NCBI RefSeq assembly: GCF_033568475.1
Contig: NC_133123.1
Location: 868,001 to 932,000, forward strand
DNA: 64,000 nt
Direction: 5' to 3'
DNA from: Henckelia pumila
Lineage: Eukaryota; Streptophyta; Magnoliopsida; Lamiales; Gesneriaceae
A model generated the notes under the pieces. The model was not told the origin of the DNA. It saw only the letters and a program-made list of their open reading frames with translations, and did no database searches. Both the position numbers and the translations under genes were made by a program. Below, piece by piece: positions 54,412 to 64,000 of this stretch (position 1 is its first letter; each line of letters begins with the position of its first letter).

Positions 54412-54807
54412 GTATTGGGTTGCATTAAGTAGATTCATCTCTGGAATACGGTCGGTCGTGGTCAGTTCCGAACTCTCCGCATATAAATTTTGTGCCATCA
54501 ATCCCCTGCAGTATTCATAATATATTCAAATTAAAAAAATATTTTTAATTAATTTTCGACTTTTAAAATGTAAAAGAAACGAAAACAAAATATGTACGCA
54601 CTCACCCAAACAACGCAGAAAGAAATATTTGAAAGCCAATTTTCCAAATCAATTTTGGCCTCTTTTTCCTGCAATTAATTTAAGATTTATACAAATAATT
54701 ATATATGCTTTAATATTTCAATCTCAAAATCACAAAAGCAAATTATAACTGGCCTGGATCGACCGACCGTATTCCAGAGATGAATCTACTTAATTAATGC
54801 AACCCAC
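54412..54807. other. Spacer of copy B palindrome
   Basis: About 400 bp between arms, with intron-like AT-rich sequence similar to 32800-32990. No gene. Confidence 0.5.
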
Positions 54808-54967
54808 CTTTCAAAGATAAGGGCAATCGGAACAATAGTGAAGGCCGCGAAAATGAGACAATAAGCGACAAGAACTCGAATGTGCATGCCGTCATTGGTT
54901 GCCATTCTGTACAACAGGTTGACAACGGTTGCATCAGGAGTTGCATCGCGTTGTTCAATCGCCCCAT
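54808..54967 (-). pseudogene. WAT1 exon fragment, copy B right (inverted)
   Basis: Reverse-complement counterpart with a deletion in the helix-1 region, ATG retained at 54965-54967. Followed by a (GATTTT)n run at about 54988-55012 matching the CAAAATCAAAATCAAAG of the left arm. Confidence 0.75.
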
Positions 54968-55035
54968 TCTGATTGCTATGTAGCTTTGATTTTGATTTTG
55001 ATTTTGATTTTGAACATGTTCTAATATATTCTGGT

Positions 55036-55577
55036 TGCTACGTCCATCATGCTAAAGATTGAGTGGAGGATATCATGCTCCTCATCAATCACACGTCCCT
55101 CACTTCCCTCTTTTGAGGGAAGTAATTTTTAAATTTTAAACAAAATATTTGTTTAAATTTTATAGGAAATAGATGAGATGGTTGAGATCATATCTCAACC
55201 AATTGAGATAAAATAATACGTAAAGATATTTTTTTTTTCCTCAAAAAATTTGAGGAAGAGAGATATATATCTATATATATAGATATACAGATTGGGAATA
55301 CGATAGGGTGAACAATTTTAAGCATACTTCATAGTGCATATTGATATATTTTCTATTCTTAGTTGATTTGATGTTAAATTAATATAGATATTGATTGTTA
55401 AACAAATTTTGATAAGAAAATTGTTTTTATACAATTCGATCTATATCATATTTTCGTTACAAAAATTTGAAATTTGATTTACGAAATCAACAAATGATAT
55501 TAGCGGTCAATTATCTATATTGATTTATTATATTTTATTTAAAACTATTACGGTCATGTTCCATTTTTTATTGTATT
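55036..55577. other. Intergenic, no feature seen
   Basis: AT-rich sequence. (TA)n-like run at about 55262-55286. No gene or transposon end recognised. Confidence 0.45.
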
Positions 55578-58500
55578 TCTTTCTATTATATTAAGCATGA
55601 GACACTTTTAAAAACTGTTTTTGGTGTGGCTTTAATACACCAAAACATTTTTCCTATTTTACCCTTCTTTTATACGAATTTATACAAAAGTTCTCCGTTA
55701 AAAAAACTCAACCGCTGCAACATCACATCTCCCAACCCCTTCAACACGTCTGCAATCTTCTCCAAAAAGTGCGAACTTCTCTGTTCAAAAAAAAAATCCA
55801 AACGCACAGGATCCACCAAAGACCCCCAATCGGTTTCTGCCATCTATATTAATGTTTATTTAGTTATGGTGTTTGTTCTCATGTGTGATATATGTTTCGT
55901 GTTTTATGGATATAAGTTTGTGTTGCTCCACGAATTCCGTGATCTAGAGCGACTCACACTGGATACTATTTGCGATTGATAGGTATATATATTTATTTAC
56001 AGTTTAGCTTTCCATGGCACATATTATTCCAGAATGTTAGTTTTACTCAATTGTAATAAAATTTGAGTTTCAGAAGGCTTCTTTAGCTTTATAAAACTCT
56101 TTATTCTCACATACCAATACCAATACGTGAAACACCTATGATTATTCAACCATATTTTATTTTTTCTATTTAATCGAAAATTAAGTGAGCCTTTTAATAT
56201 TCAAGTAAGTTTCTTGCTATATACTATTGAACATTTTCTCAGAACATACCTTTGGCTTTTAATTTCAACATCTTTTTGCAAATTCATTGCTTCATACTCT
56301 TCTTGAGGATTGAGGTTAATGAAAACTATTACTAGGCTCTCACAACCAATTATGCTCTTCACGTTGGAAGCTATCATGTCTATTTGTAGTTATATACTCT
56401 TTTGTCTGTCATTGTTTGTTTATTATCCACTTTTTACTCCTACCTCAGTTAAACATGGTGTTTTTCACGTTATTGTAGCCTTTTTAAATAAAACAATTGA
56501 TTGTGTGTGGATTTGGGGCATTATGATCGCACAATGGCATGCTTTCCCAAGGAATGAAAAAGATCAGAATGTATGATTCTTATCAGAGTGGTTAGGTAAC
56601 CTCTATTCAGAATTTTTTCCTTATTTGGCTTTTTGTATGGTATCTCTTACTATTCTATTAAAGATGTGGGCCTAATACTAACTTATTGGATATGGTGCAT
56701 TGGTATCAAAAAATTAAAACTTGCCTCCTATTCTCACAAACGTGGGTAAAAAACCGTCCCACTTTATCTCAATGTCGCATCGTGCTTGAACGCGACAATT
56801 GAATTCAGATACCTACATAAGAATAGAGCAAAGGACTCGCAGAGTGAGCGAGAAATTCGGAGATTCGAATCTTTTACAGTGAATAATGGTGAACTACATG
56901 TGTCAGCGCAGAGCTTGGGAATCTTACCAGCCTCCAGCCTCAGGACGGTTGCGAAATGCTAACTTCACTTACTACTTCAAGTTATCTCCCTTTTTTTGTT
57001 TGTTTTTTTTTTCTCTCCTTGCTGTTTATTTTTGCTCGATTTTGTACATGACCTTTGACTAAATCGGAAATTTTTCATGAATTATGATCGTATTGAATTT
57101 TTATGTCATATTCGGTTGCTCTGATTACTCATAGGTTGCGATATATATGATCTTAGTTTTGTCGCTTTAGTTCGATTATCGTTTATGTTTGAAATGGTTT
57201 TCTTTTGGTTAATGCGTTGATTTGGTTTCCTTTTCTGTGTTTTTCATGGGCAGAGATTTATGTATGTCTGTTTAGTTTACTTCTCACTTTCATTTGTTTC
57301 ACATATGGTTTCTTCCTTCCTTTTCTCACAAGAGTTCCTGGCCGGCGGTATGCTGGTCCAACAGTGCTTGGAAGAATATAATAAAAGCGTTCTACCTCCT
57401 ATAATTCTGATGCGATTCAAGTATGGCTCGGTTTACCATTATATTCTCATCATCTCGCAAGCCAGTTTTGGTAATTTTCTAACCCTAGAAACATTTCAAA
57501 ATCTTCAAACTTTATGCTCTGAAATACCTTCCACATCTCTTGCTTTCGAACTCAATGGGAAATAAGTTTCTCACAGTCAAATTCTAAAATTTGTGCACAA
57601 ATTTTATGTTGTTTTCTAGATTTTATGTCTTCTGATGGGATGATAAGCAATTATGTTGTCCAAAAAAAATTTATTAATAAATTTTTAAACATGTAAGAGT
57701 TTTGTTTGCTAACCAAAGCTTGAATTTTAATGTATCGTGGTCACACTATTATTTACTGATGGATGACTTGGTCGTTCTAGAATTTTAAACATAAGAAACA
57801 TTTTTTTTTATTTATTGTGTTTAAATAGGGGCTATTATTTTTTAATAATTTTCTCCTAATATATCCCCAAGACAAGATTGTTATAGTTATTTTATACTCA
57901 TTTTTTGTTAGTGAGAAATAAATCATTAAATGTTCGATTGAATGTGTAAAAAAGAACAATATTTTTGCTAAAAATTATGACTACGCTAACTTACAGTGAA
58001 TTTTTCTTTCAAATTAAACTCACTTATTTTGTGTTGGTTTTTTAGGTACCTTTAATGAACTTGGAAGAAGATGAAAAGTAATTAAAGATATCACCGAAAG
58101 AATGGTAACTATTTTTAAATTCATTGGCTGTTAAAATTAAAACACTTGTATGATGATTTGTTGATACTCTTATTAAATTGACACTACGGTTGGTATGGCC
58201 ATAGGCCCATAGTTATTACAAAAACTCTCCTCTTCCGTCCAAAAAAAAAAAAAAAAAATTTCCCACTCTTCTTCAGTGGTCGTGGGTGATAAAATGGAGA
58301 GATACTACAACTGCCTTGACATTTTATACTCCCAATTTGCATAATAGGCCTTTTGCAACAAATTCCTTCATATCGCAGGTTTAAAATATTCTCCCTCTCT
58401 TCACTTACCGTTAGTTTGATGACCTTTTACATATATTTTTATTTTATTATTATTTTATGTTTTCCTTTTTTAAAATTCAAGAATGACGAACCATGTTGGA

Positions 58501-58987
58501 AGAGAATTGATTCACAGTTATTTGGAATTTTAAACGACTAATGGTACTAGGTTTTTTATATAGATTTTTATCACCGGGTTGTGTTTTATGTTGGTTTACA
58601 TTATTTTTTTTTTGTGAACCAATTTTTTTTGTTACTCTGATAATTGAAGGATTGGTGCATATATTGGTCGCAAATTAATCGTTTGTGAAAATTTCATAGT
58701 TACTTTTTCCCTATTTCTTCCAAAGACTTTAAATATTGTGATGGTTTGCAAATAAATTTGACCTTATGACTTATCGTTGTTATAAACTTTTATGCTTATC
58801 ATTGTTAAAATTGATATATATATTTTTTCATTGTACAAATAAATGGAGTACATTTATATCTCATGAATATGAAAATTAAAATGTACTGACTAAAAATAAT
58901 ACTTTAGAAAAAAAAAATTATAAAGCAAAATCCATATATAAATTTATGCATTAGGTTACACACGCAACGCGTGTGCCCAGTCGCTAG
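55578..58987 (+). mobile_element. Helitron-like element
   Basis: The left end has TCTATTATATTAAGCATGAG (from about 55582), a Helitron-like 5' start. The right end has hairpin CACACGC-aac-GCGTGTG (58959-58975), then CCCAGTCG and CTAG (58984-58987) followed by T. There is no Rep/helicase, so it is non-autonomous. Short frames at 55626-55979, 56310-56576 and 57260-57565 lack recognisable domains; they may be captured gene scraps. The 3' end is firmer than the 5' end. Confidence 0.6.
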
Positions 58988-59258
58988 TTTATAATGATAA
59001 ATATGTGGTTGGAGTATGAGGTATGGTTTTGAGATTGACATCATCTCCAGTAATTTTCCTATTACTTTTGTACGATGCCACTTGTTTTGTATATTTATGT
59101 TTATGAATGTTTATGTGTATGTCTTGCTAAATGATTTAGTTTAAAAGTTTTAAACTTATATTTCATATTTTATTTTCGTAGTCAAATTATTCACAATATC
59201 TTTTATGATTTAATTTTCTCATGTGAGATGATAAAATAAAAATCATATCAGTTATTAA

Positions 59259-59860
59259 GTGTGTGTTTGACTAAACTTATTAAAAATAGCTTATAAGCTC
59301 CTAGTGCTTAAAAGCTGTTTTACGAGCTTATAAGCTGTTAGAACTTATTTTAAAAATAAGCTGTTAAAGTGTTTGAGTAAACTTATTTTAAACAACTTAA
59401 AGATGTCGATATGTTTGGTATTATAAGATCTTTTTATTGTCAAAATTACCAAAAAGGGTATAATTCTATGAAAATAAAATTTTGAATTATACACATACGG
59501 AAATAGTTTTAGAATAAACATATATTAAAAAATAAAATTGTTTTAATATTTTACTTTAGAAAATTTATGTGATTTGTAATTTTTTTAAAAAATAATATTT
59601 TAATGAGTGGAGGATATGATAGAGATTTATGAAAATATTCAAGGATATTTTAGAGAGATAGAATATTAAAATAAGATCTTTTTGAAAAAAGTATCTCCCC
59701 CTTACTTTTTTAAAAACAGCTTATAAGTTGTCAAACAATTTATTTTGACAGCTTATAAGCTGTTTTTAAAAATTTTTGCCAAACAAAATTTGAGAGCTTA
59801 AAAGCTCTAAAACAGCTTATAAGCTGTTTGGAAGAGCTTTTAAGCTCTCCTAAACACCCT
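59259..59860. mobile_element. MITE with AGCTTATAAGCT-rich termini
   Basis: About 600 bp with ends GTGTGTTTGACTAAACTTA and, inverted, AGGGTGTTTAGGAGAGC. Both ends carry multiple AGCTTATAAGCT and AAAAGCT motifs that are self-complementary. No coding sequence. It resembles plant hAT- or Harbinger-type MITEs starting (A)GGGTGTTTG; I could not fix a TSD. Confidence 0.6.
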
Positions 59861-61080
59861 CTAAATCGGATTTTAAATCTGATTTTGTTTCTTGATATTC
59901 GGTTTAGGCACTGAATTAGATTAGTTTGTATATTTATCAAGTTTTTTATATTGCAGGATTTTATGAGATTAAATTGAGATATTATAATATGTTTTTGCAT
60001 TGGATATGCAAAAAGGATATATGAATGGATATAATTGTTAAATTTCATTCATTGCCATCATCGATTTATAATTTTAAAATCTTTAAAATTATAAAAACTT
60101 TGTGGTTTAAAATGTTTAAATCCAAGATTATAATCTAATGGTGATTTTATAATATTGGATTTTATAATAACTTTTTTTTATCCAGTTATAATTTTATTCT
60201 GCATATCTAAAACTTTTTGTTCAATTATTTCGTGATTCTAGTACCTCGTGTGCAGTATACTATATTTCATGATGATTGATTTATTATCAACATAGGCATG
60301 GTGCATGTGTATTATTCTTTATTATTTTACATTCCCTGTCTTGCCTCTTGTCTGTTTTTGCATTCTTAATATGCTTTACCTTAATTTTAAATTGTTTAAA
60401 ATATTACGTGATTGATAATTTACAAAATAATGGTTATTTTGTTATAAGTGGTTTAAAATGTTTAAATTCACTGCATATTATAAAATAAGAGTTATTTTAT
60501 AAATAAAATACATTTTTTTTAAAATGGTGAGTGGGAGCGGGTAATATGACAATATTAACCTTCAGTCTCCACCGTTTGAACAAAAACGTGAGTTTTTAGT
60601 AGTGCCTTGAGATGCTTTGATTATGTTTGTCCCTATGGAGGGTGTCTACTAATTACAATAGCAAGGTTGTCTTCCATGAGATAATATTTTAAAATCTATT
60701 TTAGTATTGACATATCCTACGGAGGCAATTTCTAAATTAAGTTTTAAAATCTGATACGGTAGGTTACATCATAAAGAAATAATTTATATTTTTTAAATTA
60801 TTTCTTGACTAAATTTTATAGGAAATTATGATATGCTAGAAATATGAGATATTTTAGATAGCATTGATTAATTGAGAAAGTGATCTCATTATAATTAGCA
60901 ATTTTTGACCTACCCTACGGATGCATTTAATTGTGGTGATTATAATTCCTTAAACTTTGAGTAAACATGTTTTGTGTATTATCATGTGCTCTTATGCATT
61001 ATATCTACTCTATCTTTAATTGTTAATGATATTTATGCATTCATATATATTGAAAATATTTCTCATTTTTTTCAGCAAGT
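59861..61080 (+). other. AT-rich region upstream of copia gag, possible leader
   Basis: No gene. The segment 60600-60960 has recurring CCTAYGGAGG-type words (CCCTATGGAGGGTGTC, CCTACGGAGGC, CCCTACGGATGC) before the copia start. It may be the element's leader or LTR, but no tRNA-complementary PBS or TG-CA pair was found. Confidence 0.35.
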
Positions 61081-61907
61081 ATGACAAATCCTATCCTTCT
61101 TCTTCTTTCATCTGAAATTTTGACTGGTGAAAATTTCGTTAAATGGAAAAGCAACATGAATATTCTATTGATCAATGAAAGTTACCATTTTGTCCTCAAG
61201 GAGGATTGTCCTCCAGCACCTCCAGCCAATGCTTCAAGGACTGTCTCACAAGCTTATAACAATTGGATTGTTGCAAACAATAAGGCACGTTGCTATCTGT
61301 TAGCTTTGATGAATGAAGTTCTTAGAGCTAAGCATATATGAAGCCTTAGAGACTGCTAAAGGGATCATAGAATCTCTATATAAAATGTTTGGATGCATGT
61401 CCATCTGAACAAGCACGCCATGAAGCTGTGAAAGTGGTTATGAACTGCAAGATGAAGAATGGTTCTTCAGTCCGTGAGCATGTATTGAAACTGATTAATC
61501 ATTTCAATGATGGTGAAATCAATGGTGCGAACATTGATGAAAAAACTCAAGTTGGCATGATCTTGGAGACACTTTCTTCTGCCTTTCTCCAATTCAGGAC
61601 AAACTATGTGATGAATCATAGGGTCTATAACATGACACAACTCCTGAATGAGCTACAAATTTATGAATCTCTGATTGATTACAAAAATGGCAAGGCAAAT
61701 GTTGTTGAAGCCAATGTGGCTATGGGAAAGGCTTCTTCTTCTAAGAATACAAAGAAGAAAAATGTGAGAAAGTTTAAAGGCAAGAAAAAGATCCAAAAGA
61801 ATAAAGGGAAATGTGTTGAACCTAAACCAAAAAGAAAATGTTTCCATTGCAATGTGGATGTTCATTGGAAAAGGAACCGTAAGAAGTACCTTGATAAGCT
61901 GAAATAA
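61081..61907 (+). pseudogene. Copia-type gag (decayed)
   Basis: Starts MTNPILLLLSSEILTGENF, then VKWKSNMNILL, the usual Ty1/copia gag N-terminus. A stop at 61339 and a frameshift lead to 61389-61907 with the UBN2-type gag core (SVREHVLKLINHFND, QTLSSAF-like). The knuckle CFHCNVDVHWKRNRKKY has lost its last Cys. Lys-rich linker before the knuckle. Confidence 0.85.
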
Positions 61908-61940
61908 AAGAAAAAACAAGGTAAATTAGATTTATTAGTC

Positions 61941-62198
61941 ATGGAAGCATGCTTTGTTGAGAATGATTTCTCAAGCTGGATAATTGATTCAGGTGCATCT
62001 AACCATGTTTTTGTTTCTTTGCAGATGTTGGAGTCGTCCAAGGATCTTGAAGAGGGAGCTTTCATGATGAGAGTGGGTAGTGGGGAAAGATTGTCAGTGA
62101 CGGAAGTTGGGACAATGCGACTGTCATTTAAGAATGATATTTTTTTACTTTTGAACAATTTTTACTTTATTCCCGGTTTCCAACGCAATTTGATTTAA
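61941..62198 (+). pseudogene. Copia-type protease
   Basis: Has WIIDSGASNHVF, the copia aspartic protease active site (D-S-G), separated from gag by an in-frame TAA (61905-61907). Ends at a TAA after GFQRNLI. Confidence 0.85.
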
Positions 62199-63553
62199 GT
62201 TTACAAGTTGCATGAACAATTTATTTTTGTTTCTTTTGAGATTGATTCTATTTCAAATAATAAGAATGGTATGAATATTTGTTCTGGTTATGTTGAGAAT
62301 GGTTTATATTTCATTAACCAACTTCACATAATTTACTTCAAACTGAAATGCTCAAAGTCGCTGAACCAACCCCTAAAAGAAGGAAGATTTCTCATGAAAA
62401 TAATGACACTTTTTTGTGGCATTTAAGACTTGGTCATATTAATGTAGAAAGGATAGAAAAACTAGTAAATGATGGTCCTTTGAAGGAGTTAAACGTTGGC
62501 TCTCTATCAGTCTGCGAGTCCTGTCTTGAAGGAAAGATGACCAAAAGATAATTTTTGGCAAAAGTTGAAAGAGCGAAGGCACCTCTAAAAATTATACATT
62601 CTGATGTATGTGGACCTTTGAATGTCAAAGCAAGAGGAGGCTACGAATATTTCATCGCATTTATTGATGATTATTCTAGATATTGATATGCATTTCTAAT
62701 GCAAAGAAAGTTCGAATCTTTTGAAAAGTTCAAACAATCTCGTGCTGAAGTAGAAAATCAACTAAGCAAATCAATCAAGATTCTTCGATCTGATCGAGGA
62801 GGAGAGTACATGGATTATGAATTCAAAGACCACTTGATTCATGACAATGGAATACTATCACAGCTCACTGCACCTGGGACACCACAACAAAATGGTGTGG
62901 CCGAAAGAAAAAATCAAACACTGCTTGACATGATGAGATCAATGTTAAGTTATTCTTCTTTGCCTAACTCATTTTGGGGTTATGCACTACAAACAGCTGT
63001 ATACATTTTGAATATTGTTCCATCTAAATCAATTCCTAAAACTCCCCTAGAGTTGTGGAATGGTCACAAACCTAGTTTGAGACACATTCGCATATGGGGG
63101 TGTCCAGCACATGTGCTGAAAGGAAATACTAGAAAATTGGAACCTCGTTCAGAAGTGTGTATTTTTGTGGTCTATCCTAAGGGAACAAGAGGAGGTTTAT
63201 TTTATAGTGCTACCAAAAACAAAGTATTTGTATCGACAAATGCTACTTTTCTTGAGCATAACTATATGAAAGACTTCAAACCCAGAAGTAAAGTAGTTCC
63301 AGAAGAGTTGCTGGCTGATGAGATTAGCCTCATACCAACAAGAGTTGTTGAACAACAAATAGTGGAGACCAATACTCAAGTTCCAACTCCACCACCTCCA
63401 CCACGACGTATTGAAAGGGAAATAAGATTACCTATTTGCTATCGTGAAGAAGGAGAAGCACAAGTTGCAGTTACTGATGGAGGTGACGATGATCCATTGA
63501 CATATAAGATGGCAATGCTTGATGTTGATCAAGAAAATGGCAAGAAGCCATGA
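62199..63553 (+). pseudogene. Copia-type GAG-pre-integrase and integrase
   Basis: 62348-62551 has LWHLRLGHINVERIEKL and CESCLEGKMTKR (HHCC finger). After a TAA (62549-62551) the same frame gives IIHSDVCGPL (first D) and a TGA near 62685. 62699-63553 has LRSDRGGEY (second D) and [17 protein letters not shown] (catalytic E), then the [15 protein letters not shown]-terminal region. Integrase precedes RT, which defines Ty1/copia. Confidence 0.9.
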
Positions 63554-64000
63554 AACTGGAAATGGAGTTCATGTACTCGGATTCAGTCTGGATACTTGTA
63601 GATCAACCTGAAGGTGTTAAGCCTATTGGTTGCAAATGGATCTACAAGAAAAAGAGAGGACCCGATGGGAAATTAAAGACTTTCAAAGCTAGGTTAGTGG
63701 CAAAGGGTTTTACCCAAAGGGAAGGAGTAGACTATGAGGATACTTTTTCTCCGGTTGCCATGTTGAAATCTATGCGGATTCTTTTATCCATTGTTGTAAA
63801 TTATGATTATGAGGTATGACAAATGGATGTTAAGACGGCGTTCTTGAACGGCCATCTTGAGGAAACCATTTTTATGGAACAACTAGAGGGTTTCATAGTT
63901 AAAGGCCAAGAGCAGAAATTCTGCAAGCTGCAAAGATCCATTTATGGACTTAAGCATGCTTATAGATCATGAAATATCAAATTTGATGAAGCTATAAAGT
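63550..64000 (+). pseudogene. Copia-type reverse transcriptase, 5' part, runs off window
   Basis: GCKWIYKKKRGPDGK and FKARLVAKGFTQREGVDYEDTFSPVA are the start of copia RT. A TGA at 63817-63819 interrupts before QMDVKTAFLNGHLEE; SIYGLKHAYRS is followed by another TGA near 63970. The catalytic YxDD motif lies beyond the window. It is shifted in frame relative to the integrase. Confidence 0.9.

Noticed and set aside
59740-60048. 102-codon minus-strand ORF
   Set aside because: Starts outside and ends inside a MITE terminus rich in AGCTTATAAGC; no domain.

Overview
This is nuclear DNA of a flowering plant, most likely a eudicot. The evidence is one multi-exon plant S1/P1 nuclease gene, WAT1/UMAMIT transporter fragments, plant-specific Ty3/gypsy lineages (Tekay-like chromoviruses and a Tat-type element), Stowaway-like and hAT-like elements, Helitron-like ends and two endogenous caulimovirid (pararetrovirus) copies. 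The species cannot be named from this window. Almost everything is transposable or virus-derived, heavily nested and mutated. I see no rRNA, tRNA or CRISPR.

Layout. (1) 443-24892: endogenous caulimovirid 1 on the minus strand, in the order PR-RT-RNase H, TAV-position protein, promoter, PBS, MP, VAP-like, CP. It is split inside the TAV-position gene by a Tekay-like element (5046-21551, TSD 5041-5045/21552-21556). That element has a second Tekay-like element (6370-15599, TSD ggtac) inside its left LTR. (2) 25196-29887: a plus-strand S1/P1 nuclease gene, broken by a hAT-like insertion in exon 3 and by small frameshifting changes in exon 2. A truncated retroposon and a solo LTR (TSD cggca) lie in its introns. 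(3) 30430-33383 with 43531-43918, and 44460-45393 with 53488-55035: two copies of a repeat unit ending in inverted pairs of a captured WAT1-like first exon. Copy A is interrupted by a 10 kb Tat-type LTR element (33384-43525, TSD atatg) that carries a spliced-looking antisense gene and 45-bp tandem repeats. Copy B is interrupted by a Stowaway-like MITE, which is itself interrupted by endogenous caulimovirid 2 (45482-53307). (4) 55578-58987: a Helitron-like unit. (5) 59259-59860: a MITE rich in AGCTTATAAGC motifs. (6) 61081-64000: a decayed plus-strand Ty1/copia element running off the window.

Most notable observation. Both caulimovirid copies, which differ in gene order, end in short inverted termini starting GGG(N)(A/T)A(N)TT. 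Each is bracketed by a 9-bp direct repeat (ttcttttaa/ttctttgaa, and cttttttta exactly). Their lengths are about 7.9 and 7.8 kb once nested insertions are removed. In the second case, removing the unit and one 9-bp copy leaves a clean 259-bp Stowaway-like MITE with TA flanks. This looks like Mutator-type transposition, or a transposase-like integration, of whole pararetroviral genomes, and not random end-joining. That reading is an inference and needs genome-wide tests.

The virus-derived and LTR-element genes are nearly all interrupted, so none is expected to be autonomous today. Individual ORFs such as the movement protein of copy 1 remain open.
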